Below are positions 1-5,681 of a DNA stretch of 5,837 nucleotides, piece by piece (positions within the stretch are counted from its first letter, which is position 1; every line of letters starts with the position of its first letter). This DNA is from Euzebyaceae bacterium (GTDB lineage Bacteria; Actinomycetota; Nitriliruptoria; Euzebyales; Egibacteraceae), in NCBI GenBank assembly GCA_013698135.1, contig JACCVM010000006.1, positions 1 to 5,837 on the forward strand, in the 5' to 3' direction. The translations under genes were made by a program, and so were the position numbers. The notes under the pieces are model-generated. The model was not told the origin of the DNA. It did not search any database and saw nothing but the letters and a program-made list of their open reading frames with translations.

Positions 1-1
1 A

Positions 2-1525
2 CTCAAGGAGCGCTACGAGGTCCATCACGGCGTGCGCATCACCGACTCGGCCCTGACTGCCGCCGCGCGGCTGTCCGACCGCTACCTGACCGAGCGGTTC
101 CTGCCCGACAAGGCGATTGACCTCATCAACGAGGCCACCAGCCGCCTGCGCATCGAGATCGACTCGATGCCGTCGGAGATCGACGTGCTCGACCGGCGGA
201 TCAAGCAGCTGGAAATCGAGAAGGCTGCGCTGGACGGCGAGAGCGCGGAGGACGTGGCCGCCCAGCAGCGTCTGCGCGAGATCGCTGACAACCTTGAGTC
301 CCTGCGCGGCGAGATGGGCGTGTTGACGACGCACTGGGAGGCCGAGAAGGCCGCCATCGCCGAGGTCCGGGAGGCCAAGTCGGCGATCGAGGAAGCACGC
401 GAGCGCGCCGAGCGCGCAGAACGCGACGCCGACCTCCAGGCCGCAGCAGAGCTGCGCTACGGGCGTATCCCCGCCCTCGAGCGGCAGCTGGAACAAGCCA
501 CGCAGCGGCTGGCCGAGCTGCAGGCCACCCAGCGGATGCTCAAAGAGGAGGTCGACGCCGAGGACGTCGCCGATGTCGTCTCGCGCTGGACCGGCGTGCC
601 CGTCACCCGGCTCTTGGAAGGCGAGCGCGACAAGCTGGTGCGCCTGGAGGACGTGCTGCGCCGTCGCGTGATCGGCCAGGAAGAGCCGGTGAAGGCGGTC
701 GCCGACGCGGTGCGGCGCTCGCGTGCCGGGCTTGCCGATCCCGACCGCCCGCTCGGCTCGTTCATGTTTCTCGGCCCGACCGGTGTCGGCAAGACAGAGC
801 TCGCCCGTGCGCTGGCGGAATTTCTGTTCGACGACGAGCGGGCCATGGTCCGCCTCGACATGGGTGAGTACGGCGAGAAGCACACCGTCTCCCGCCTGGT
901 CGGCGCGCCCCCTGGTTACGTCGGCTATGAGGAGGGCGGCCAGCTCACCGAACCGGTTCGCCGCCGGCCGTACTCGGTGGTGCTGCTCGACGAGGTCGAA
1001 AAGGCGCACCCCGACGTGTTCAACGCGTTGCTGCAAGTGCTCGATGACGGCCGCCTAACCGATGGGCAGGGCCACACCGTGGACTTCCGCAACACGGTGG
1101 TGATCATGACGTCCAACCTCGGCAGCCAGTGGCTGTTGGACCCGACCGAGTCCGACGAGGTCGTCGCCGAGCGGGTGATGGCCGCAGTTCGCGAGCACTT
1201 CCGCCCCGAGTTCCTCAACCGCCTCGACGAGATCCTGATCTTTCACCGTCTCAGCCTGGAGCAGCTGCGATCGATCGTCGACGTGCAGCTGGAGCGGGTG
1301 CGCGAGCGCTTCGCCCAGCGTGACCTCGGCCTTGAACTGACCGACGCGGCCCGCGACTGGCTGGCCGAGCGCGGCTATGACCCCGTGTTTGGCGCCCGCC
1401 CGCTGAAGCGGGTGCTGCGCCGCGAGCTGGAGGACAAGGTGGCCTTGGCGCTCCTCGACGGCCGTCTGTCGGAGGGCGATACGGTATTCGTCGATGCCAA
1501 GGACGGCGGGTTGGTGATCAGCTGA
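2..1525 (+). CDS. clpB: ATP-dependent disaggregase chaperone ClpB, C-terminal part (5' end outside window)
   Basis: Hsp100/ClpB is a cytoplasmic hexameric AAA+ machine that pulls polypeptides out of aggregates with the DnaK system. The open frame runs in from base 2, so the first ATPase domain is mostly missing; the GTG at 32 is internal. In order one sees the end of the first AAA+ module (LSDRYL...LPDKAIDLINEA), a full-length coiled-coil middle domain (about 185-590, rich in E, R, A and L), then the second AAA+ module: Walker A GPTGVGKT (773-796), pore loop GYVGYEEGG (from 914), Walker B VVLLDE (977-994), sensor 1 MTSN (1106-1117) and sensor-2 GARPLKR (1391-1411). The long middle domain separates it from ClpC and ClpA, and I see no ClpP-binding tripeptide loop. 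It stops at TGA 1523-1525, 39 bp before the end of a convergent gene. Its promoter lies outside, so heat-shock control cannot be judged. Confidence 0.97.
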   Translation, partial: LKERYEVHHGVRITDSALTAAARLSDRYLTERFLPDKAIDLINEATSRLRIEIDSMPSEIDVLDRRIKQLEIEKAALDGESAEDVAAQQRLREIADNLESLRGEMGVLTTHWEAEKAAIAEVREAKSAIEEARERAERAERDADLQAAAELRYGRIPALERQLEQATQRLAELQATQRMLKEEVDAEDVADVVSRWTGVPVTRLLEGERDKLVRLEDVLRRRVIGQEEPVKAVADAVRRSRAGLADPDRPLGSFMFLGPTGVGKTELARALAEFLFDDERAMVRLDMGEYGEKHTVSRLVGAPPGYVGYEEGGQLTEPVRRRPYSVVLLDEVEKAHPDVFNALLQVLDDGRLTDGQGHTVDFRNTVVIMTSNLGSQWLLDPTESDEVVAERVMAAVREHFRPEFLNRLDEILIFHRLSLEQLRSIVDVQLERVRERFAQRDLGLELTDAARDWLAERGYDPVFGARPLKRVLRRELEDKVALALLDGRLSEGDTVFVDAKDGGLVIS

Positions 1526-1564
1526 CCGGCGCTCCGGCGTTGCTGAGGTGAGGGATCGGTCGTC

Positions 1565-1789
1565 TCAGTCCAGCAGTCCCAGCTTCACTGCGCGAACCAT
1601 CGCGGCGTGGCGGTTGATGACGCCAAGACGAAGCCAGATCTTCTGTAGTTGCCGGTACATGTCCCGCTCCGAGAATGCCTCCCGGTCCGCCAGCTCCGCC
1701 ACCGTGGTGCCGTCCCCGAGAGCCCGCAGGACCCGCCAGTCGGCTGCCGAAACCTCCGGTAAAGTGGAATGCGGGATCGCCGGGACCAC
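1565..1789 (-). CDS. Stand-alone LuxR/GerE-type helix-turn-helix protein (74 aa)
   Basis: This is a small putative transcriptional regulator made of almost nothing but a LuxR_C-like DNA-binding domain. After about 12 residues comes the typical pattern: VSAADWRVLRAL (scaffold helix), GTTVAELADREAFSERDMY (helix-turn-helix), RQLQKIWLRLGV, then INRHAAMVRAVKLGLLD, matching the family's LG-V-R-AV-A-GL ending. It has no receiver, PAS or ligand domain, so it is GerE-like in architecture. The GTG start at 1789-1787 is supported by a purine-rich GAAGGTGG ending three bases upstream and by an in-frame stop just before. Some consensus positions differ: the usual T-x-R-E-x-E-V-L reads SAADWRVL. It is convergent to clpB and divergent from the broken permease-like gene, which it might have controlled. 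That link is inferred only from the head-to-head arrangement. Confidence 0.75.
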   Translation of the reverse strand: MVPAIPHSTLPEVSAADWRVLRALGDGTTVAELADREAFSERDMYRQLQKIWLRLGVINRHAAMVRAVKLGLLD

Positions 1790-1819
1790 CAGCCACCTTC
1801 GAGGTCAGAGGGTACGTCG
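1790..1819. promoter_or_regulatory. Short head-to-head gap with two ribosome binding sites
   Basis: Only about 30 bases separate the GTG start of the minus-strand HTH gene from the CTG start candidate of the plus-strand permease-like gene. On the minus strand the complement of 1793-1800 gives GAAGGTGG, a good Shine-Dalgarno for the regulator. On the plus strand AGAGGG at 1807-1812 sits seven bases before CTG 1820. The gap is too short for two separate promoters, so any promoter must lie inside the opposing gene or be shared. No clear -35/-10 pair was recognised. Confidence 0.35.
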
Positions 1820-2529
1820 CTGACTAAGCGGCCGCTGGGGCTGTGGATGGCCCGTATTGCCTCTGGCCGGGCGTTGTGGGTCATTCTTGGCGTCAACACG
1901 CTCGTCGTGCTGTTAGCGATTCGAGGAGACCTCGGTCTCGAGGGGCCGCTGTCGTCGTCGGCCATCGCCTATCTGGCGTTCTTGGTGACTGTTTGGGGTG
2001 TGGTGATCGGGGGTGCGCCGCTCGTCGGTGACCTCCGGTCTGGATACGCCCGGCTGGTGCTCGCGCGTGTCGGCGGCCTGGACGGTTATGTGACCGCCGC
2101 CGTGTTCGCCGCGGCGGCTGGCGTTCTCGTTGTCACCGCCCTTCCGATTGGGGGGGTGCTGATCGCCGACGCGCTGTTCCGGCCGGAGCATCTGGCGGTG
2201 AGCCCGGCAGGTGTCATTGTGTCCACGCTAGGGCTCACCGCCATGGCGGCGTCCGGAGCCGCCGTCACGGCCTTGGTGGGGACGCTGGGCGGCTCGCGGG
2301 GGCGTCCGCGTCGTTGGCGCTGGCCGCCCTGCTGACGTGTCAGTGGGTCGGGCCGCCTTGGACGGCTTCCGTGCAGGTACTCCAGCCGGGTCGACCGAAC
2401 GTGAGCGGGACGGTCGCCTGGCTGATTGCAGCGGTGCGCGATCCGCGACCGGCCCGTCGAGCGCTTCTCATCGACGGAGGCATCAATCGTTGCCCGGTGG
2501 CTGCTCCTCGAGGTTCGCCGTTTGGGTGA
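1820..2529 (+). pseudogene. ABC-2 type permease-like membrane protein, frameshifted
   Basis: An integral membrane protein whose first cytoplasmic loop reads PLVGDLRSGYARLVLAR, a pattern seen in ABC-2 type permease subunits (a D-x-R-S-G-Y-A-x-L segment after the second helix). The uninterrupted frame runs from ATG 1769 to TGA 2333-2335 and holds about four hydrophobic helices (ILGVNTLVVLLAI; AYLAFLVTVWGVVIG; AVFAAAAGVLVVTALPIGGVLI; and one around STLGLTAMAASGAAVTALVG). After the G5 run at 2298-2302 this frame turns into Arg-rich RPRRWRWPPC and stops. A -1 change of frame gives a further hydrophobic segment, ASASLALAALLTCQWVG, and an open frame to TGA 2527-2529. One lost G explains this. Start is uncertain: ATG 1769 would overlap the divergent regulator; CTG 1820 has AGAGGG seven bases upstream; ATG 1847 is directly before the first helix. 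No ABC ATPase gene is next to it. A sequencing error is the main alternative to a true pseudogene. Confidence 0.6.
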
Positions 2530-2680
2530 GGAGCAGCCCCGGGTCGACGCCGAGCGCCTTGAGCGCCTCGTGGTGCTCGGCCGGGTCGATCTGGTCGGGG
2601 AGCTGGTCGGCCTGCTCGGCCTTGTCCAGCTCCCCGTCGGCAAGGAAGCGCTCGATGAGCTGTTGCTTGTCGATCCGCAT
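2483..2680 (-). CDS. Small uncharacterised protein (65 aa), second of a coupled paralogous pair
   Basis: I do not recognise this family by name. The protein is short, hydrophilic and highly charged, with no signal peptide or membrane segment, and is probably cytoplasmic and helical. It begins MRIDKQQLIERFL, continues with a DKAEQADQLPDQID segment, an H-x-x-x-L-x-x-LGVDP segment, and ends in a polar tail, NLEEQPPGND. It aligns with the gene just upstream (2680-2874) at 24 identical positions in about 51 columns with one gap, so the two are duplicates. Its ATG (2680-2678) shares one base with the TAA of the upstream gene (TAATG), which implies translational coupling; GGGGA about six bases before the ATG can act as a ribosome binding site. 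Longer versions of this frame reaching to 3130 are rejected because the upstream paralogue and the divergent promoter region occupy that DNA. Confidence 0.75.
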   Translation of the reverse strand: MRIDKQQLIERFLADGELDKAEQADQLPDQIDPAEHHEALKALGVDPGLLLTQTANLEEQPPGND

Positions 2681-2874
2681 TACATCCCCGGGATGCCGCC
2701 TCCGCCCATGAACTTGGCGATGAGGTCCTGCGGGTTGATGCCCAGGTTCTGCAGCATCCCGGCGTGTTGCTCGGTGTCGACCTGCTCGGGCAGCTGCCCC
2801 TCGGCCTGCGTCGCCTTGTCCTGGTCGCCCTGCTCGCGCAGGTGGTCGATGATCTGCTGCTTGTCGATCTGCAT
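2680..2874 (-). CDS. Small uncharacterised protein (64 aa) with Gly-rich C-terminus, first of a coupled paralogous pair
   Basis: This is a second member of the same unnamed family. Layout: MQIDKQQIIDHLREQGDQD (charged, helical), KATQAEGQLPEQVD, then HAGMLQNLGINPQDL, and a tail FMGGGGIPGM that is hydrophobic and glycine-rich, unlike the acidic tail of its partner. The shared core is I-D-K-Q-Q...DKA-x-QA...QLP-x-Q-[VI]-D...H...LG-[IV]-[ND]-P. There is no catalytic motif, metal-binding cluster or membrane helix. The ATG at 2874-2872 has a strong Shine-Dalgarno, AGAAGGA (complement of 2881-2887), six bases upstream. The gene leads a two-gene operon and is divergent from the PLP-enzyme operon. A protein-protein or assembly role could be guessed from size and composition, but nothing in the sequence proves it. 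Confidence 0.78.
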   Translation of the reverse strand: MQIDKQQIIDHLREQGDQDKATQAEGQLPEQVDTEQHAGMLQNLGINPQDLIAKFMGGGGIPGM

Positions 2875-2880
2875 GGTGAG

Positions 2881-2887
2881 TCCTTCT
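2881..2887 (-). promoter_or_regulatory. Ribosome binding site of the small-protein operon
   Basis: The minus strand reads AGAAGGA followed by six bases and then ATG. This fixes the start of the 64-residue gene at 2874 and argues against longer overlapping minus-strand frames. Confidence 0.6.
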
Positions 2888-2902
2888 GTCGACGGTGTCG
2901 AC
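2888..2902. repeat. Paired GTCGAC palindromes, possible operator
   Basis: Two copies of the 6-bp palindrome GTCGAC are separated by three bases, making a 15-bp motif that is both a direct repeat and nearly dyad-symmetric. It lies in the divergent region 2875-2996 immediately behind the Shine-Dalgarno of the small-protein operon, where a repressor could act. Short GC-rich palindromes arise by chance in such genomes, so the regulatory reading is speculative. Confidence 0.25.
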
Positions 2903-2970
2903 TCCCGCTACCCGGCGGAAGGTGGCGGCAACCCATCGGCGGGTTGGTGTGCCGGCGTCACGGGGAGCAA

Positions 2971-2976
2971 TAGCAT
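2971..2976 (+). promoter_or_regulatory. Possible -10 element (TAGCAT) for the PLP-enzyme operon
   Basis: TAGCAT matches the TAnnnT pattern of housekeeping actinobacterial -10 elements and sits in the least GC-rich stretch of the divergent region, about 20 bases before the GTG start. No convincing -35 is found at 16-18 bases; TTGGTG at 2944-2949 is too far away. Transcription from here would give a very short leader. Confidence 0.25.
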
Positions 2977-2983
2977 GGCCACC

Positions 2984-2990
2984 GAGGAGG
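2984..2990 (+). promoter_or_regulatory. Ribosome binding site GAGGAGG of the PLP enzyme
   Basis: A near-perfect anti-16S match six bases upstream of GTG 2997. It decides the start of the PLP enzyme, since the frame remains open to 2895 without any comparable site. Confidence 0.75.
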
Positions 2991-2996
2991 TGCGCG

Positions 2997-4112
2997 GTGC
3001 GCGATGAGCGGAACCGGCTGGCGCCGGAGACCATCGCTGTCACCGCGGGGCGGGGCGGCGAGGCCCCCGGCGCGCCGATGAACGTGCCCGTCCACTTCGC
3101 CTCCATGTACCGGGAGGGCGGGGCGGTCAACTACGCCCGTGAGGGCAATCCGACCTGGTCGGCGTTCGAGGAGGCAGTCGGCGTCCTGGAGGGCGGTCAG
3201 GCCCTGTGCTTCGCCTCCGGCATGGGCGCCATCTCGGCGATCCTGGAGGAGCTGCCTGTCGGCGCGGTCGTGGTGGCCGCCGGCGGGTCCTACACCGGCA
3301 CCCGGGCGTACCTGAGCAACGCCCACGACCGAGGGCGCCTGGAGGTCCGCCTGGTTGACGTGGTCGACACCGAGACCACCCTCGCGGCTTGCGTCGACGC
3401 GGCGTTGCTGTGGGTCGAGTCGCCGACCAACCCGCTGATGGCCGTGGCCGACCTTCCGGCGCTGGCGACGGGAGCCCGCGCCGCCGGAGCGATGCTGGTC
3501 GTGGACAACACCTTCGCCTCGCCGCTGCTGCAGCGGCCGCTGGGCCTTGGCGCCGACCTGGTGGTGCACTCGGCTTCCAAGTTCATCGCCGGCCACTCCG
3601 ACGTGCTGATGGGTGTCCTCGCGGCGCGGGATGGCGACCTGCTGAAGCGCCTGGCCGTCCGCCGCACGTTGCTCGGGGCCGCCCCGGGACCACTGGAGAC
3701 GTTCCTGGCCCTGCGAGGATTGCGCACGCTGCCGTTGCGGGTGGAGCGCGGTCAGCACAACGCCGGCGAGATGGCGCGGCGGCTGACCACGCACCCAGCA
3801 GTCGAACGGGTGCGCTACCCCGGGCTGCCAGACGATCCGGGGCATGCGCGCGCCGCCGCGCAGATGTCGGGATTCGGGGCGATGCTGGCCTTCGACCTGC
3901 GCGGCGGCGAGGCCAAGGCCAACGCACTATGCGCCAACGTCCGTCTGATCACGCACGCCACCAGCCTCGGGGGTGTTGAGTCGACGCTGGAGCGCCGGGG
4001 CCGCTACCACGGCGAGGAGGCCGTCCCAAGCGGGTTGGTGCGTTTGTCGGTGGGCTGCGAGCACGTCGACGATCTGTGGGCTGACTTGTGTGCCGCCCTG
4101 GATGCCGTGTGA
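2997..4112 (+). CDS. PLP-dependent Cys/Met metabolism (trans-sulfuration family) enzyme, cystathionine gamma-synthase/lyase-like
   Basis: A fold-type I PLP enzyme of the cystathionine gamma-synthase / gamma-lyase family, 371 residues, cytoplasmic. These enzymes perform beta- or gamma-elimination or replacement on sulfur amino acids. Visible landmarks: Y46-A-R48 with GNPT following, the phosphate loop SGM (74-76), Y99 in SYTGT (ring-stacking tyrosine), D170 in VVDNTF, the Schiff-base K195 in HSASKFIAGHSDV, SLGGVES (323-329), and R349 in LVRLSVGCE, which binds the substrate carboxylate. The start is GTG 2997, chosen for the GAGGAGG six bases upstream; residues encoded before it are Arg-rich and unlike the family. 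The length is slightly below the usual 380-400. The HPA-x-M-x-H segment that often follows SLGGVES is replaced by ERRGRYHGEEAVP, so assignment to synthase, cystathionine lyase or methionine gamma-lyase is open. The TGA overlaps the next gene's GTG, implying co-translation with the hydrolase-fold protein. Confidence 0.88.
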   Translation: MRDERNRLAPETIAVTAGRGGEAPGAPMNVPVHFASMYREGGAVNYAREGNPTWSAFEEAVGVLEGGQALCFASGMGAISAILEELPVGAVVVAAGGSYTGTRAYLSNAHDRGRLEVRLVDVVDTETTLAACVDAALLWVESPTNPLMAVADLPALATGARAAGAMLVVDNTFASPLLQRPLGLGADLVVHSASKFIAGHSDVLMGVLAARDGDLLKRLAVRRTLLGAAPGPLETFLALRGLRTLPLRVERGQHNAGEMARRLTTHPAVERVRYPGLPDDPGHARAAAQMSGFGAMLAFDLRGGEAKANALCANVRLITHATSLGGVESTLERRGRYHGEEAVPSGLVRLSVGCEHVDDLWADLCAALDAV

Positions 4113-4840
4113 CGATCCTGGCCTGGCAACGCGGTGGCGTGGTGGCCGGGCCTGCCGTCGTGCTTGTCCACGACTGGGCCAGCGACGGCGTCAGCCAATG
4201 GCAGGACACCGGCTGGGTGGCGGGTCTGGAGCGGGCCGGCATGGCGGTGTACGTGCCGGATCTACCGGGCCACGGCGAGTCCGCCGACGTCCTCGTGCCG
4301 CCCGACGCGGAGCCGGCGGCGTGGACCGCCGGCGCCATCCTGCTCGACCTCGACCGCCTGAGCGTGGGCGCCTTCTCCGCCGGCGGCCATGCCGCGGGCT
4401 GCCTGGTCGCGGGCCACCTCGCGGTCCGTGCCCCGCAGCGCGTCCACCGGCTGGTCTTGGTCAGCTGCGACGACCGTGCGGTGCTGCCGTGGGCGCAGGA
4501 GGTGGCGGCGGCATTGCGAGATCCAACCGCGCGAGTGTGGCACCCCGAGGCGGCTGGCGCGGTGGCCCGCGCCCGAGCCGACAAGCGCCACCACCTGCCA
4601 ACGCTGGCGCTGTGGGCGCAGCACGCCACCTGGCCCGCGGCGACTCGTCTCGGCGCACTGCGTACCCGCGTGCTCCTGGCGGTCGGGCAGTCCGACGACC
4701 GCCACGAGCGTGCTCCCCGTCTGGCGGCGCTGTTCCACGACGGGCGCATGATCACGGTGCCCGGCAGCGGCCTGGAGGCGCTGCAGGCGCCGGAGTTGGT
4801 CACGGCGGTGGGGGCGTTCCTGCGCGAGCCGCAACCGTGA
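4109..4840 (+). CDS. Alpha/beta-hydrolase-fold protein with altered catalytic motifs
   Basis: A 243-residue cytoplasmic alpha/beta-hydrolase-fold protein. It shows the early strand and oxyanion-type loop VVLVHDWASDG (usually HG, here HD), the VPDLPGHGESAD segment typical of the fold, a nucleophile elbow GAFSAGG with Ser90, the strand LVLVSCDD, an acid region VGQSDD (D196/D197), and the closing PGSGLEALQAPELVTAVGAFL. Two departures stand out: the first glycine of G-x-S-x-G is alanine, and the position of the catalytic histidine (PGSGH in relatives) is Leu222 (codon 4772-4774). It may be catalytically weak, use another His, or act non-enzymatically. Start: GTG 4109-4111 overlaps the TGA of the PLP gene by four bases (GTGA); an in-frame GTG at 4088 would add seven residues inside the previous gene and is less likely. 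The 3' end is partly duplicated downstream. Substrate unknown. Confidence 0.82.
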   Translation: MTILAWQRGGVVAGPAVVLVHDWASDGVSQWQDTGWVAGLERAGMAVYVPDLPGHGESADVLVPPDAEPAAWTAGAILLDLDRLSVGAFSAGGHAAGCLVAGHLAVRAPQRVHRLVLVSCDDRAVLPWAQEVAAALRDPTARVWHPEAAGAVARARADKRHHLPTLALWAQHATWPAATRLGALRTRVLLAVGQSDDRHERAPRLAALFHDGRMITVPGSGLEALQAPELVTAVGAFLREPQP

Positions 4841-4898
4841 GCCAGGCAGCGGGCGGTCGGGGCGTTCCTGCGCGAGCCGCCGCCGTGAGCCGGACAGC
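4804..4898 (+). repeat. 48-bp tandem duplication spanning the hydrolase 3' end and stop codon
   Basis: Positions 4804-4850 recur at 4852-4898 with an offset of exactly 48 bases and about five mismatches in 47 (for example at 4810, at the CAA/CCG codon, and in GCCAGG/GCCGGA). The unit encodes AVGAFLREP and the TGA stop. Because 48 is a multiple of three, the second copy remains in the hydrolase frame, beyond the first TGA (4838-4840), and ends at a second TGA (4886-4888). The second copy fills most of the spacer before the SGNH gene. Slipped-strand or unequal duplication followed by divergence is the simplest origin. Confidence 0.85.
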
Positions 4899-4903
4899 AG
4901 ACC

Positions 4904-5680
4904 GTGGCTGACCGGCGGGCCCTGCTGGCCTGGGGCGCCGTCGGCGTGCCGCTGGCCCTGCTGGGCGTCCTCGGCGTCGAGGTTTGGCTCGCCGCCAACG
5001 CCGAGTACCTGCCCGACGAGCCGGGCTACGTGCTCGAGTCGCGGGTTGCTCCCGCCAGTGGGGCCGCCGATGGTCCCGAGGTGCGCCTGGTGGTGCTCGG
5101 CGATTCGACGGCGGCGGGCGTCGGTGCACCTACCCTGGCTGAGTCGCTGCCGGTGCAGGTCGCCCAGCGGCTGGCCGACGACCTCGGCCGCCCCGTCGAC
5201 ATGACCGGCCTTGGCGTGTCCGGGGCTCGAACCATCGACGTCCGCGACGAGCAGATCCCAATGCTGGTCGACCGGGGAGTCGATGCGGTGCTTATCGTGA
5301 TCGGCTCCAACGACGTGACGCACGCCACCTCGCCGTCGGCCATGGCCGAGCAGACGCGGGGCATGCTGCGTGCCGCCCGCCGCAACGCCGGCGAAGCCGC
5401 CATTGTGCTCGGGGGCATCCCCCTGTTCGGCTCGGCCGACGCGCTGGCTCAACCCCTGCGCCTGCTCGTCGACACCTACGCCAGCGTGCTGCGCCGGGTG
5501 CAACGCGACACCGCCGCCGAGGAGGGTGTCTGCTTCGTCAACATCGCCGTCGAGGCCAGCCCGCGCTTCGCCGGGGTGCCTGAGGCGATGTCGTCCGACG
5601 GGTTCCACCCCGCGCCGGTGGGTTACGGCTTCTGGGCCGACGCCCTCGCCCCCGCCCTCGCCGCCGAACTCGGCTCCTGA
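4904..5680 (+). CDS. Membrane-anchored SGNH/GDSL-family hydrolase
   Basis: An SGNH-fold esterase/lipase-like protein of 258 residues. The N-terminus has two arginines followed by a hydrophobic stretch (about residues 7-30, LLAWGAVGVPLALLGVLGVEV), a signal anchor or uncleaved signal, so the catalytic domain probably faces the outside. All four blocks are present: block I VVLGDST with nucleophile Ser68, block II Gly107 in GVSGA, block III GSND with Asn136, and block V DGFHP with Asp232 and His235. Members cleave ester or acyl groups from lipids, sugars or cell-envelope polymers; the substrate here cannot be read from the sequence. The GTG start at 4904 gives the expected Arg-Arg/hydrophobic N-terminus, though the Shine-Dalgarno before it is weak, suggesting some dependence on upstream translation. 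It is third in a plus-strand run with the PLP enzyme and the hydrolase-fold protein, 63 bp after the latter's stop. Confidence 0.9.
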   Translation: MADRRALLAWGAVGVPLALLGVLGVEVWLAANAEYLPDEPGYVLESRVAPASGAADGPEVRLVVLGDSTAAGVGAPTLAESLPVQVAQRLADDLGRPVDMTGLGVSGARTIDVRDEQIPMLVDRGVDAVLIVIGSNDVTHATSPSAMAEQTRGMLRAARRNAGEAAIVLGGIPLFGSADALAQPLRLLVDTYASVLRRVQRDTAAEEGVCFVNIAVEASPRFAGVPEAMSSDGFHPAPVGYGFWADALAPALAAELGS

Positions 5681-5681
5681 G

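Noticed and set aside
2..1525. ClpC or ClpA instead of ClpB
   Set aside because: The long coiled-coil middle domain is the ClpB type, and no ClpP-interaction loop is visible in the second AAA+ module.
1543..1568. CTGAG...CTCAG inverted repeat between clpB and the HTH gene as a terminator
   Set aside because: The arms are only five bases with a 16-base loop, not GC-strong, and no T tract follows on either strand.
2298..2302. Programmed -1 frameshifting at GGGGG
   Set aside because: There is no proper X-XXY-YYZ heptamer and no obvious pseudoknot. A simple loss of one G in a decaying gene or a read error is more economical.
2895..2996. Longer N-terminus for the PLP enzyme
   Set aside because: The frame is open but encodes an Arg-rich stretch unlike the family, and the strong GAGGAGG site points to GTG 2997.
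2426..3007. Plus-strand open frame of 193 codons opposite the small paralogues
   Set aside because: The minus strand has paired Shine-Dalgarno/ATG signals and two proteins conserved with each other, so this frame is their antisense shadow.
3949..4998. Minus-strand open frame of 349 codons
   Set aside because: Its product is a low-complexity Ser/Arg/Thr/Ala sequence, antisense to three real genes and without recognisable motifs.
4262..5608. Long minus-strand open frame of 448 codons
   Set aside because: It lies antisense to the hydrolase-fold and SGNH genes, whose catalytic motifs are clear. Its composition (H, Q, R, G rich) is typical of a GC-rich shadow frame and shows no domain.
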